NCBI RefSeq assembly: GCF_000282315.2 | Contig: NZ_AKJN02000007.1 | Span: forward strand, 1,329,259-1,393,258 | DNA length: 64,000 nt | Reading direction: 5' to 3' | Source: Pseudomonas sp. GM41(2012) | Lineage (GTDB): Bacteria; Pseudomonadota; Gammaproteobacteria; Pseudomonadales; Pseudomonadaceae | Program-made: the position numbers and the translations under genes | Part shown: in pieces, positions 53,302 to 62,847 of the stretch | Numbering within the stretch: position 1 is the first letter of the stretch | Layout of the letters: every line of letters starts with the position of its first letter | The notes under the pieces: generated by a model | Database searches by the model: none | The model's input: the letters and a program-made list of their open reading frames with translations, nothing else | Told to the model about the DNA's origin: nothing

Positions 53302-54216
53302 TTAAATAGATGGCTTGCGCCCGCCGTGGGGCTGCTCGCGGGCGACGGTCAGGAATGGGTCCACCAGCGCTGGGCGCGCGGTGCCGCGACGCCAGGCCAA
53401 GCCGACGTCGAGGGTCTGGCTCAGGTCGGCAATCGGGCGCGCTTCGATGATGTCGCCCTCCAGTGACCATGGGCGATAGGTCATGTCGGGCTGGATCGAC
53501 ACGCCCAATCCCGCGGCCACGAGGCTTCGCACCGCTTCCGTCGACGCCGTTCTCAAGGTGATGCGCGGTTGTAGGGAGGCCGCTGTCCACATGCGCTGGG
53601 CGTTGCGGTCCATTTCATCGACGTTCAGCTGAATCAACGGCTCACGGGCCACGTCGGCGAGGTTGATGCTGTCGTGTTCCAGTAGCGGATGCTGGGCCGG
53701 CAGCCACAGCCGATGGGGCGAGTGGGTCAGCACTTCGGTTTGCAAGGCGTGGCGGTCTTCGAGGTTGGAGAGGATCAGTACGCCGACATCAATCTCGCCG
53801 CTGACCAGCAAATGCTCGATGTATGGGCGCTCATCCTCCATCACCCGGATTTCGACGTTGGGGTAGGCACGCTGGAAACGGGTGAGCAAGTCTGCGAGGT
53901 AATAACCGGCCACCAGGCTGGTCACGCCGATGATCAACTGCCCGGCGACTTGATCGGTACTCTGCTGCAGGCTGCGTTTGGCGTTGTCCACCGTCGCCAG
54001 AATCAGGTGCGCCTGGCGTAGGAATTGGTGGCCCTGGTGGGTCAGCGTCATGCCCTTGGCGTGGCGGTTGAACAGGCCGACGCCGATTTCCTGCTCCAGT
54101 TGCTGGATCGCCAGGGTCAGTGTCGATTGGGAAATAAACGCGGTTTGCGCGGCGGCGGAGATCGAACCGGTCTCGGCCACGGCGATGAAGTGACGGATCT
54201 GACGCAAGGTCATCAT
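53302..54216 (-). CDS. LysR-family transcriptional regulator
   Basis: A 304-residue regulator with the N-terminal winged HTH (MTLRQIRHFIAVAETGSISA, AFISQSTLTLAIQQLEQEIG, LFNRHAKGMTLTHQGHQFL) and an effector domain (about 90-290; GQLIIGVTSLVAGYYLADLL). It is 100 bases upstream of, and codirectional with, the second aldehyde dehydrogenase, so it likely controls that amine-degradation operon. No clear SD precedes the paired ATGs at 54216/54213. Confidence 0.9.
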   Translation of the reverse strand: MMTLRQIRHFIAVAETGSISAAAQTAFISQSTLTLAIQQLEQEIGVGLFNRHAKGMTLTHQGHQFLRQAHLILATVDNAKRSLQQSTDQVAGQLIIGVTSLVAGYYLADLLTRFQRAYPNVEIRVMEDERPYIEHLLVSGEIDVGVLILSNLEDRHALQTEVLTHSPHRLWLPAQHPLLEHDSINLADVAREPLIQLNVDEMDRNAQRMWTAASLQPRITLRTASTEAVRSLVAAGLGVSIQPDMTYRPWSLEGDIIEARPIADLSQTLDVGLAWRRGTARPALVDPFLTVAREQPHGGRKPSI

Positions 54217-54392
54217 GGAGAAAGTACCCGGTGGGCGGTTTTTATAGATTGACTCGAGTGTATATCTATTTTTCTGAAGTGCTGCGGGTGCTGCGCAACA
54301 TCTAGAAGCACTCTCGCCCCCGAATGCCGGGCACTTTCGATCTAGGCTGATGGCCTTATTGATCCGGTTAACCCCTTTTTTGGAGGCGGCAA

Positions 54393-55115
54393 ATGAACAC
54401 GCGTGGATTGCTCGATCAGCTACTCAAGTCCGGTCAGGACATGTTGCAGAACAAGGCCGGCGGCTCACAAAACAAGACCTCCAGCGGTGGTTTGGGCGGA
54501 TTGCTCGGCGGTAGCGGCGGTTCGGGCGGCCTCGGCAGTCTGCTTTCGGGCGCGGGCGGCGGGGCGTTGGCGGCGGGTGCCATGGGCCTGTTGCTCGGCA
54601 GCAAAAAGGCACGCAACGTCGGCGGTAAAGTCGCCCTCTACGGCGGCCTCGCGGCGCTCGGCGTCATTGCCTACAAGGCCTACGGTAATTGGCAGTCCCA
54701 GCAGGGCTCCGCGCCGAAGACTGAACCGCAGACACTCGACCGCCTGCCTCCAGCGCAAGTCGAGTTGCATAGCCAGGCGATACTCAAGGCGCTGGTTGCG
54801 GCGGCCAAAGCCGATGGCCACGTTGATGAACGCGAACGTGCATTGATAGAAGGCGAATTCACCAAACTCGACAACGATCAGGAATTGCAGCAGTGGCTGC
54901 ATGCCGAACTCAGCAAGCCGCTCGACCCGACAGAAGTCGCCCGCGCTGCCAGCACCCCGGAAATGGCTGCCGAGATGTACATCGCCAGTGTGATGCTGGT
55001 GGATGAAGAGAGCTTCATGGAAAAGTCCTACCTCGATGAGCTTGCACGTCAGTTGAAGCTTGAGCCGGGGTTGAAGGCCGAGCTGGAGAAACAGGTTCGT
55101 CAGGCTTCTATCTAA
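54393..55115 (+). CDS. DUF533 family (YebE/TerB-like) membrane-associated protein
   Basis: A 240-residue protein. Residues 20-60 are low-complexity glycine/serine/leucine (GGLGGLLGGSGGSGGLGSLL), followed by a hydrophobic glycine-rich segment (GKVALYGGLAALGVIAYKAY) and a C-terminal all-helical TerB-like domain (about 115-238; AILKALVAAAKADGHVDERE). DUF533 function is unknown. The ATG has TTTGGAGGCGGCAA upstream. A family B repeat follows it. Confidence 0.88.
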   Translation: MNTRGLLDQLLKSGQDMLQNKAGGSQNKTSSGGLGGLLGGSGGSGGLGSLLSGAGGGALAAGAMGLLLGSKKARNVGGKVALYGGLAALGVIAYKAYGNWQSQQGSAPKTEPQTLDRLPPAQVELHSQAILKALVAAAKADGHVDERERALIEGEFTKLDNDQELQQWLHAELSKPLDPTEVARAASTPEMAAEMYIASVMLVDEESFMEKSYLDELARQLKLEPGLKAELEKQVRQASI

Positions 55116-55206
55116 GCGTTGTTTAAAAAGCGCGTTCCGCGAGGGCTTTGAGTAACCTCGATCCACCGGAATAGATGTGCAGTCAGTTAATTCGGGTCAT
55201 CGTTCT

Positions 55207-55261
55207 TCGCGAGCAGGCTCGCTCCCACATAGATCGTGTGTGGGAGCGAGCCTGCTCGCGA
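55207..55261. repeat. REP-like inverted repeat, family B
   Basis: A 23-bp perfect inverted repeat: 55207-55229 against 55239-55261, with only 9 bases between, in the 286-base gap upstream of wspA. Confidence 0.92.
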
Positions 55262-55362
55262 TGACATTTTCAGCAGCACCACAGATTTTATTGTCATTGC
55301 ACGACTCGTTTCTTCCGATTCACCCCTGGCAACAGTCTTATAAATGAAACACAGCCCTCAGC

Positions 55363-55368
55363 TATACT
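55363..55368 (+). promoter_or_regulatory. Candidate -10 element for the wsp operon
   Basis: TATACT lies 34 bases upstream of the wspA GTG. No good -35 was recognised. Confidence 0.35.
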
Positions 55369-55401
55369 CCGCAGCATTTGAACCGCACCCGAGGACTGAC
55401 T

Positions 55402-57024
55402 GTGAAGAACTGGACGTTGCGCCAACGCATCTTGGCGAGTTTTGCGGTGATTATCGCGATCATGCTGCTGATGGTCGTGGTGTCTTTTTCTCGGCTGACG
55501 AAGATCGACGCCGGCGTAGAATCAGTCCGCACCGATGCGGTCCCCGGGGTGTATTTCAGTTCGATGATCCGCGGCGCGTGGGTCGACAGTTTTAACCTCA
55601 CCCAACAGATTGTCGGCCTTTCCGGACGTCGCGAAATAACCGTCGCAGACCAGACCATGTACAAAAGCTTCGAAGAGCGCTTGAACGAGCAAATAGCCAA
55701 CTACCGAAAAACCATTTTCAGGCAGGACGATCGGGCCCTGTTCGACGAGTTCGAAGTGCGTCATCAGCTCTACAACAAAGAATTGACCAACGTTCTCGAT
55801 CTCTATCAGCGCAAAGAGTACGACCAGGCGGTTCTTGCCCTGGAGCAAAAACTTATGCCGGCCTGGATCAATGGGCGCAAGCAGTTGAACAGCCTTCTTG
55901 AAAATAATCATGCCCAGTCTGAGCAATCCACGCAGGCCATCGGTGATGCAGTGACGGCCGCCAAAATCAGCATGGGCGTCTCGATGCTGGTGGCGATCAT
56001 CGTCGCCGGCCTCTGCGGCCTGCTGTTGATGCGCGCAATCATGGCGCCGATGAACCGGATCGTCGAAATTCTCGAAGTCATGCGTACCGGCGATCTCAGC
56101 AGTCGCCTGAACCTTGATCGTAAAGATGAGTTCGGCGCCGTGGAAACCGGCTTCAACGACATGATGACCGAGCTGACGTCCCTGGTGTCCCAGGCCCAGC
56201 GTTCCTCGGTGCAGGTCACCACTTCGGTGACCGAGATCGCCGCCACCTCCAAACAACAGCAAGCGACCGCCACCGAAACCGCCGCCACCACCACCGAAAT
56301 TGGCGCGACGTCCCGTGAGATTGCGGCCACTTCGCGGGATCTGGTGCGCACGATGACCGAAGTCTCCACCGCCGCCGATCAGGCCTCGGTGCTCGCCGGT
56401 TCCGGGCAGCAAGGCCTGGCGCGGATGGAAGAGACCATGCACTCGGTGATGGGCGCGGCGGATCTGGTCAACGCCAAACTGGCGATCCTCAATGAGAAGG
56501 CCGGCAACATCAATCAGGTGGTAGTGACCATCGTCAAGGTCGCCGACCAGACCAATCTGCTGTCGCTCAACGCGGCGATTGAGGCCGAAAAGGCCGGTGA
56601 ATACGGCCGCGGGTTTGCCGTGGTCGCCACCGAAGTGCGACGTCTGGCGGACCAGACCGCCGTTGCCACGTACGACATCGAGCAGATGGTGCGCGAGATC
56701 CAGTCGGCGGTGTCGGCCGGGGTCATGGGCATGGACAAGTTCTCTGAAGAGGTGCGCCGCGGCATGTCCGAGGTGCAGCAGGTCGGCGAGCAGTTGTCGC
56801 AGATCATCCATCAGGTTCAGGCATTGGCGCCGCGGGTGTTGATGGTCAACGAAGGCATGCAGGCCCAGGCCACGGGCGCCGAACAGATCAATCATGCGCT
56901 GGTGCAGTTGGGCGATGCCAGCAGCCAGACCGTCGAGTCCCTGCGCCAGGCCAGTTTCGCCATCGACGAACTGAGCCAGGTGGCCGTAGGGCTGCGTGGT
57001 GGCGTTTCGCGATTCAAAGTCTGA
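55402..57024 (+). CDS. wspA: Methyl-accepting chemoreceptor-like protein WspA
   Basis: Membrane receptor of the Wsp surface-sensing pathway. The 540 residues have TM1 (about 10-31), a periplasmic four-helix sensor (32-190), TM2 (about 192-213; MLVAIIVAGLCGLLLMRAI), a HAMP domain and a cytoplasmic MCP signalling hairpin (NLLSLNAAIEAEKAGEYGRG at the tip). The GTG at 55402 has CCGAGGACTGACT upstream. wspB overlaps the stop by 1 base. The operon order and the partner genes identify it as WspA rather than a flagellar chemoreceptor. Confidence 0.94.
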   Translation: MKNWTLRQRILASFAVIIAIMLLMVVVSFSRLTKIDAGVESVRTDAVPGVYFSSMIRGAWVDSFNLTQQIVGLSGRREITVADQTMYKSFEERLNEQIANYRKTIFRQDDRALFDEFEVRHQLYNKELTNVLDLYQRKEYDQAVLALEQKLMPAWINGRKQLNSLLENNHAQSEQSTQAIGDAVTAAKISMGVSMLVAIIVAGLCGLLLMRAIMAPMNRIVEILEVMRTGDLSSRLNLDRKDEFGAVETGFNDMMTELTSLVSQAQRSSVQVTTSVTEIAATSKQQQATATETAATTTEIGATSREIAATSRDLVRTMTEVSTAADQASVLAGSGQQGLARMEETMHSVMGAADLVNAKLAILNEKAGNINQVVVTIVKVADQTNLLSLNAAIEAEKAGEYGRGFAVVATEVRRLADQTAVATYDIEQMVREIQSAVSAGVMGMDKFSEEVRRGMSEVQQVGEQLSQIIHQVQALAPRVLMVNEGMQAQATGAEQINHALVQLGDASSQTVESLRQASFAIDELSQVAVGLRGGVSRFKV

Positions 57025-57560
57025 TGAGTGAACCCACGGCCAAACGCACCGCCGTGAAGCCGGCGCTGCAATCATTGTTTCTGGTGTTCCGCATCGGCAA
57101 CGAGCGCTATGCCTTGCAGGCCATCGAGGTGGCGGAAGTGCTGCCGTGTCTGCCGTTGAAACCGATTCCCCGCGCGCCGGAATGGGTGGCCGGGGTGTTC
57201 GCCTACCGCGGCGCGGTGGTGCCGGTGATCGACCTCAGTGCGCTGACGTTCGGCCAACCGGCCCAGGCCCGCACCAGCACCCGCTTGGTGCTGGTTAATT
57301 ACCGTCCGGATGAGTTCGCTGAGGCGCAATTGCTCGGGCTGATTCTGGAACAGGCCACCGATACCTTGCGCTGCAACCCGGCGGATTTTCAGCCCTATGG
57401 CCTGGACAATCGTCAGGCGCCGTACCTTGGGCCGGTGCGTGAAGATGCCCAGGGTTTGCTGCAATGGGTGCGGGTCGCCGACTTGCTCGACGATCAGGTT
57501 CGCGCCCTGCTGTATCCGTCGCCGCCGCGGGACCTGGCGCTGCTTGAGGAGCGGCCATGA
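57024..57560 (+). CDS. wspB: CheW-like coupling protein WspB
   Basis: A 178-residue CheW-domain protein (SLFLVFRIGNERYALQAIEV, PEWVAGVFAYRGAVVPVIDL) linking WspA to the kinase WspE. The ATG overlaps wspA by 1 base and the end overlaps wspC by 4 bases (ATGA). Confidence 0.92.
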   Translation: MSEPTAKRTAVKPALQSLFLVFRIGNERYALQAIEVAEVLPCLPLKPIPRAPEWVAGVFAYRGAVVPVIDLSALTFGQPAQARTSTRLVLVNYRPDEFAEAQLLGLILEQATDTLRCNPADFQPYGLDNRQAPYLGPVREDAQGLLQWVRVADLLDDQVRALLYPSPPRDLALLEERP

Positions 57561-58831
57561 GCAGTGATCAACGGTTTTTCGATTTCCTCAAAGAGCGCAT
57601 CGGTCTCGACGTGACCTCGGTGGGACCGGCGATCATCGAGCGTGCGGTGCGCCAGCGCAGCACGGCATCCAAGGCGCTGACGGCCGATGAGTACTGGCAC
57701 ACCTTGCTGGGTTCGCAGGACGAGCAGCAGGCGTTGATCGAAGCGGTGATTGTCCCCGAGACCTGGTTTTTCCGTTACCCGGAATCCTTCGCCACGTTGG
57801 CGAAACTGGCCACCAAACGCCTGAACGACATCAACAACATGCGCGCACTGCGGATTCTCAGCCTGCCGTGTTCCACCGGTGAAGAACCGTATTCCATCGC
57901 CATGGCGCTGCTCGATGCCGGGTTACAGCCGCACCAGTTCAAGGTCGAAGGCATGGACGTCAGTCCGTTGTCGGTGGAAAAAGCCCGACGCGCGCTGTAC
58001 GGCAAGAATTCGTTCCGGGGTCAGGACATCGCCTTTCGCGACCGGCATTTCACCGCCGAAGGCGAGGAGGGCTATCGCCTCTGCGGGCGAGTGCTCGAAC
58101 AAGTGCGTTTGCAGGTCGGCAATCTGCTGGATCCGACATTGCTGGCCAACGAACTTCCGTATGACTTTGTGTTTTGCCGCAACCTGCTGATCTATTTCGA
58201 TCAGCCGACCCAGCAGCAAGTGTTCGAGGTGCTCAAGCGTCTGACCCATGTGGATGGCGTGCTGTTTATCGGCCCGGCCGAGGGCAGTTTGCTCGGCCGT
58301 TTAGGCATGCGTTCGATCGGCATCCCGCAGTCCTTTGCGTTCAGTCGTCAGAGCGCTCCAGAGCCTGCGCCCATTGCGACGTTCGTTCCGACGCCTCTGC
58401 CCGTGCACCAACCGGTGCGCAGCGTGACACCGCCGCCCGTTCGCAGCCGGCCCTTCGCACCGGTGGCGCCGCTCCCTGTCGTGACGAAAGTCGCCAACCC
58501 GGACACCGCCGCGCTGCTGGCGAACATCGCCGCGCTGGCCAACGAAGGCAAAAGTGCCGAGGCCCGCGCCGCGTGCGATAGCTATTTGCGCAGTCATGAA
58601 CCCGTGGCCCAAGTCTTCTACTGGCTGGGCTTGCTCAGCGATGTCGCCGGCAGAGTCCTTGAGGCTCAGGGTTTTTATCGCAAGGCGTTGTACCTCGACC
58701 CGCAACATCCCGACGCGTTGATGCACCTGGCGGCGTTGCTGCAATCCTTGGGCGACACGGCGGGAGCCAGACGATTGCAGGACCGCGCCGCCCGCAGCGA
58801 GCGCGCCGCTGACAGTGAGCGTAACCGATGA
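57557..58831 (+). CDS. wspC: CheR-type methyltransferase WspC
   Basis: Methylates glutamates of WspA, raising signalling. In 424 residues the CheR domain (about 1-260) shows PETWFFRYPESF, the SAM-binding LSLPCSTGEEPYSIAMALLD and FVFCRNLLIYFDQPTQQQV; a proline-rich linker (270-320) leads to a TPR-like C-terminus (about 325-415; AQVFYWLGLLSDVAGRVLEA). ATGA overlaps on both sides. Confidence 0.93.
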   Translation: MSSDQRFFDFLKERIGLDVTSVGPAIIERAVRQRSTASKALTADEYWHTLLGSQDEQQALIEAVIVPETWFFRYPESFATLAKLATKRLNDINNMRALRILSLPCSTGEEPYSIAMALLDAGLQPHQFKVEGMDVSPLSVEKARRALYGKNSFRGQDIAFRDRHFTAEGEEGYRLCGRVLEQVRLQVGNLLDPTLLANELPYDFVFCRNLLIYFDQPTQQQVFEVLKRLTHVDGVLFIGPAEGSLLGRLGMRSIGIPQSFAFSRQSAPEPAPIATFVPTPLPVHQPVRSVTPPPVRSRPFAPVAPLPVVTKVANPDTAALLANIAALANEGKSAEARAACDSYLRSHEPVAQVFYWLGLLSDVAGRVLEAQGFYRKALYLDPQHPDALMHLAALLQSLGDTAGARRLQDRAARSERAADSERNR

Positions 58832-59511
58832 TCGCCGCCGACACTTTTAGCCTCACCCATCAAGATGCCCAGGCCATCGACGACTGCTGGAACCGCATCG
58901 GTATCCACGGCGACAAGTCCTGCCCGCTACTGAGCGATCACATTCACTGCCGCAATTGCGCGGTGTATTCGGCCGCGGCGACGCGCTTGCTCGACCGCTA
59001 CGCGTTACAGCAGGAAGACCGCGGGCAAGTCTCCACGGCGGTCGAGAGCGAGGTGAAAACCCGTTCGCTGCTGATGTTCCGTCTGGGCGAAGAATGGCTG
59101 GCCCTGGCCACTCGCAGTCTGGTGGAAGTCGCGCCGCTGCAAGCGATTCATTCCCTGCCGCACCAACGCTCCCGGGCCTTGCTCGGCGTGGCGAATGTGC
59201 GCGGCGCGTTGGTGGCGTGCCTGTCGCTGGTGGAATTGCTCGGGCTCGACGGCGCCAGCAGCGTGGCGTCCGGCGCGCGGGTCATGCCGCGCATGCTGAT
59301 CATCGCCGCCCACGGCGGACCGGTGGTGGCGCCGGTGGACGAAGTGGACGGGATTCACGCCATCGACGAACGCATCCTCGAGGCGGCGTCCCGTTCTGGC
59401 ACGCAGGCCAGCGCCAAATACACCCGTGGCGTGTTGCAATTCAAAGGCCGCAGCCTGCGTTGGCTGGATGAAGAACAGCTGCTGTCCGCCGTGACCCGGA
59501 GCCTTACATGA
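58828..59511 (+). CDS. wspD: CheW-like coupling protein WspD
   Basis: 227 residues: an N-terminal cysteine-containing segment (CPLLSDHIHCRNCAVYSAA, about 31-49) followed by a CheW domain (about 75-220; LLMFRLGEEWLALATRSLVE, GVANVRGALVACLSLVELLG). The Cys/His cluster is typical of WspD-type adaptors and could bind a metal. ATGA overlaps at both ends. Confidence 0.92.
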   Translation: MIAADTFSLTHQDAQAIDDCWNRIGIHGDKSCPLLSDHIHCRNCAVYSAAATRLLDRYALQQEDRGQVSTAVESEVKTRSLLMFRLGEEWLALATRSLVEVAPLQAIHSLPHQRSRALLGVANVRGALVACLSLVELLGLDGASSVASGARVMPRMLIIAAHGGPVVAPVDEVDGIHAIDERILEAASRSGTQASAKYTRGVLQFKGRSLRWLDEEQLLSAVTRSLT

Positions 59512-61793
59512 CCCCCGAGCAAATGCGCGACGCCTCTTTGCTGGAACTGTTCAGTCTGGAAGCCGAGGCCCAGACCTTGGTGCTAAGCGCCGGCCTGCTG
59601 GCGCTCGAGCGCGATCCGACCCAGGCCGATTACCTCGAGTCGTGCATGCGCGCGGCCCACTCGCTCAAAGGCGCGGCGCGGATTGTCGGCGTGGATGCCG
59701 GGGTCAGCGTCGCCCATGTGATGGAAGATTACCTGGTCAGCGCCCAGGAAGGGCGCCTGTACCTGCGGCCCGAATACATTGATGCACTGTTGCAAGGCAC
59801 CGATCTGCTGATGCGAATTGCGACGCCGAGCAACGCTCCGGCGCCTGCGGATATCGAAGCTTACGTCGTCTTGATGGGACGGCTGCTTGATCACATGGTG
59901 GCTACCCCCATCGCGCCGCCGATGGCAGAACTTCAGCTGGAACCGCCGACGCCCAAGGTTGAGCCGCCCATGCTGGCCGCCACCGAAGCCCCCCCAGCAG
60001 CGCCCGCCGAGCCAACGCCCAAGACTAAACGCACCACCGAAAACGGCGAGCGGGTGCTGCGGGTCACGGCCGAACGCCTGAACAGCCTGCTTGATCTGTC
60101 GAGCAAATCCCTGGTGGAAACCCTGCGGCTCAAACCGCACCTGGCCACCATGCAACGCCTCAAGCGTATGCAGAACAAGGGCCTGCGGGCCCTGGAAAAT
60201 CTCAACGTCCACCTCAAGGACCATGCCTTGAGTCTGGAAGCACAGGAAGCCCTCGAAGACGCTCGTCGGCTACTGGCTGAATCTCAGCAATTGCTGGTGG
60301 AAAAGAACGCCGAACTGGATGAGTTCGCCTGGCAGGCCAGTCAACGGGCGCAAGTGCTGTACGACACCGCGCTGGCCTGCCGCATGCGGCCGTTTGCCGA
60401 TGTGTTGGCCGGGCAAGAGCGCATGGTCCGCGACCTCGGTCGCAGCCTCGGCAAACAGGTGCGGCTGGAGATCGAAGGTGAGAAAACCCAGGTCGACCGC
60501 GACGTGTTGGAAAAGCTTGAAGCGCCGCTGACCCACCTGCTGCGCAATGCCGTGGATCACGGCATCGAATCCCCGGAGCAGCGGCTATTGGCGGGCAAAC
60601 CCGCTGAAGGCCTGATCCGTTTGCGTGCATCCCATCAGGCTGGTCTGTTGGTGCTGGAGCTGAGTGATGACGGCAATGGCGTCGATCTGGAAAAGGTCCG
60701 CCGCAGCATCATCGAGCGCCAATTGTCCCCGGCCGAAACCGCCGCGCAATTGAGTGAAGAAGAGCTGCTGACCTTCCTGTTTCTGCCAGGTTTCAGCATG
60801 CGCGACACGGTCACCGAAGTCTCCGGGCGCGGCGTCGGACTGGATTCGGTCCAGCACATGGTCCGCCAGGTGCGCGGCGCGGTCGTACTGGAGCAGGCGG
60901 CGGGCGAGGGCAGTCGCTTCCATCTCGAAGTGCCGCTGACCCTGTCGGTGGTGCGCAGTCTGGTGGTGGAAGTCGGTGACGAGGCGTATGCCTTCCCGCT
61001 GGCCCACATCGAACGGATGTGCGATCTGGAGCCGGCGGACATTGTCCAGGTCGAAGGCCGTCAGCATTTCTGGCACGAAGGCCGGCATGTCGGGCTGGTC
61101 GCGGCCAGTCAGCTGTTGCAGCGTCCGGCGGGCCAGAACAGTCAGCAAACCCTCAAAGTGGTGGTGATTCGCGAGCGCGAGGCGATTTACGGCGTGGCGG
61201 TCGAGCGTTTTGTCGGCGAGCGGACGTTGGTCGTTTTGCCGCTGGACGAGCGTCTGGGCAAGGTGCAGGACATTTCCGCCGGGGCCTTGCTCGACGATGG
61301 TTCGGTGGTGCTGATCGTCGACGTCGAAGACATGTTGCGTTCGGTGGACAAACTGCTCAATACCGGGCGTCTTGAGCGCATTGCCCGTCAAGGCAACCAG
61401 GCGGTTGAAGCGGCTCGAAAACGGATTCTGGTGGTCGACGATTCGCTGACCGTACGTGAGCTGCAACGCAAGTTGCTACTCAATCGAGGCTACGACGTGG
61501 CGGTGGCGGTGGACGGGATGGATGGCTGGAACGCCTTGCGTTCGGAGGATTTCGATCTGCTGATCACCGACATCGATATGCCACGCATGGATGGCATCGA
61601 ACTGGTGTCTTTGTTGCGTCGGGACAATCGCCTGCAATCCCTGCCGGTGATGGTGGTGTCTTATAAAGATCGTGAAGAGGACCGTCGCCGTGGACTGGAC
61701 GCTGGAGCCGACTATTATCTAGCCAAAGCCAGTTTTCATGACGACGCCCTGCTTGACGCGGTGGTTGAGCTCATTGGAGGAGCACGTGCATGA
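59508..61793 (+). CDS. wspE: Hybrid chemotaxis-type histidine kinase WspE
   Basis: A CheA-REC fusion of 761 residues that phosphorylates WspR and WspF. HPt phospho-site His51 (AAHSLKGAARIVG), dimerization helices (about 185-290), HATPase (LLRNAVDHGIESPEQR, LSDDGNGVDLEKV, SGRGVGLDSVQHMV), a CheW-like domain (about 475-620) and a C-terminal receiver (ILVVDDSLTVRELQ; phospho-acceptor Asp688 in LLITDIDMPRMDG). All key residues are present. ATGA overlaps link it with wspD and wspF. Confidence 0.94.
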   Translation: MTPEQMRDASLLELFSLEAEAQTLVLSAGLLALERDPTQADYLESCMRAAHSLKGAARIVGVDAGVSVAHVMEDYLVSAQEGRLYLRPEYIDALLQGTDLLMRIATPSNAPAPADIEAYVVLMGRLLDHMVATPIAPPMAELQLEPPTPKVEPPMLAATEAPPAAPAEPTPKTKRTTENGERVLRVTAERLNSLLDLSSKSLVETLRLKPHLATMQRLKRMQNKGLRALENLNVHLKDHALSLEAQEALEDARRLLAESQQLLVEKNAELDEFAWQASQRAQVLYDTALACRMRPFADVLAGQERMVRDLGRSLGKQVRLEIEGEKTQVDRDVLEKLEAPLTHLLRNAVDHGIESPEQRLLAGKPAEGLIRLRASHQAGLLVLELSDDGNGVDLEKVRRSIIERQLSPAETAAQLSEEELLTFLFLPGFSMRDTVTEVSGRGVGLDSVQHMVRQVRGAVVLEQAAGEGSRFHLEVPLTLSVVRSLVVEVGDEAYAFPLAHIERMCDLEPADIVQVEGRQHFWHEGRHVGLVAASQLLQRPAGQNSQQTLKVVVIREREAIYGVAVERFVGERTLVVLPLDERLGKVQDISAGALLDDGSVVLIVDVEDMLRSVDKLLNTGRLERIARQGNQAVEAARKRILVVDDSLTVRELQRKLLLNRGYDVAVAVDGMDGWNALRSEDFDLLITDIDMPRMDGIELVSLLRRDNRLQSLPVMVVSYKDREEDRRRGLDAGADYYLAKASFHDDALLDAVVELIGGARA

Positions 61794-62800
61794 AAATAGC
61801 GATCGTCAACGACATGCCCATGGCTGTGGAGGCCCTGCGCCGCGCCCTGGCCTTCGATCCGGCGCACGAGGTGGTCTGGGTCGCCAGTAATGGGGCCGAG
61901 GCGGTGCAGCGTTGCGCTGAAAATACGCCGGATCTGATTCTGATGGACCTGATCATGCCGGTGATGGATGGCATCGAGGCGACCCGGCGGATCATGGCCG
62001 AGACGCCGTGCGCGATTGTCATCGTTACGGTCGACCGCCAGCAGAACGTGCATCGGGTGTTTGAGGCCATGGGTCACGGCGCGCTGGATGTGGTCGATAC
62101 GCCGGCCATCGGTGGCGGCAATGCCCAAGAGGCAGCGGCCCCGTTACTGCGCAAGATCATAAACATCGGTTGGCTGATCGGTGACCGCGGCAATCGCGAG
62201 CGAGCCGCCCCAAGCCCGCTGCGCAGTTCAGGTTCGCGCCAGCGCCTGATCGCCATTGGCTCATCGGCAGGTGGGCCGGCCGCGCTGGAAGTATTGCTCA
62301 AGGGGTTGCCGCGAGATTTTTCGGCCGCCATCGTGCTGGTGCAGCACGTGGACCAGGTGTTCGCCGCCGGCATGGCCGAATGGCTCAGCAGCGCCAGCGG
62401 CCTGAATGTGCGCCTGGCCCAGGAAGGCGAGCCTCCGCAGGCCGGCTCGGTGTTGCTGGCGGGTACTAACCACCATATTCGCTTGTTGAAAAACGGCACG
62501 CTGGCCTACACCGCCGAACCGGTCAACGAAATCTACCGGCCCTCGATCGATGTGTTCTTCGAGAGCGTGGCCAGTTACTGGAACGGCGATGCCGTGGGGG
62601 TTTTGCTCACCGGCATGGGACGCGATGGCGCGCAGGGGCTTAAACTCATGCGCCAACAGGGCTACCTGACCATCGCTCAGGATCAGCACAGCAGCGCGGT
62701 GTATGGCATGCCGAAGGCGGCAGCGGCCATCGACGCCGCTGTGGAGATTCGCCCACTGGAAAAGATAGCGCCACGATTGCTGGAGATTTTCCCCACATGA
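61790..62800 (+). CDS. wspF: CheB-type methylesterase response regulator WspF
   Basis: Demethylates WspA and so acts as the negative regulator of the pathway; loss-of-function mutations cause wrinkly-spreader phenotypes. The 336 residues have a receiver domain (Asp53 in ILMDLIMPVMDG) and the esterase domain with the catalytic triad Ser159 (AIGSSAGGPAALE), His186 (VLVQHVDQV) and Asp279 (TGMGRDGAQG). It appears intact, predicting a normally restrained pathway. wspR follows after a 47-base gap. Confidence 0.94.
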   Translation: MKIAIVNDMPMAVEALRRALAFDPAHEVVWVASNGAEAVQRCAENTPDLILMDLIMPVMDGIEATRRIMAETPCAIVIVTVDRQQNVHRVFEAMGHGALDVVDTPAIGGGNAQEAAAPLLRKIINIGWLIGDRGNRERAAPSPLRSSGSRQRLIAIGSSAGGPAALEVLLKGLPRDFSAAIVLVQHVDQVFAAGMAEWLSSASGLNVRLAQEGEPPQAGSVLLAGTNHHIRLLKNGTLAYTAEPVNEIYRPSIDVFFESVASYWNGDAVGVLLTGMGRDGAQGLKLMRQQGYLTIAQDQHSSAVYGMPKAAAAIDAAVEIRPLEKIAPRLLEIFPT

Positions 62801-62847
62801 AGACATTTCACAGCAATCTGGCCCAAGTAGTACTCAGGTGACTGCCC

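Noticed and set aside
55522..57075. 517-codon antisense frame over wspA
   Set aside because: Shadow; glycine/histidine-rich translation caused by the repetitive MCP codons.
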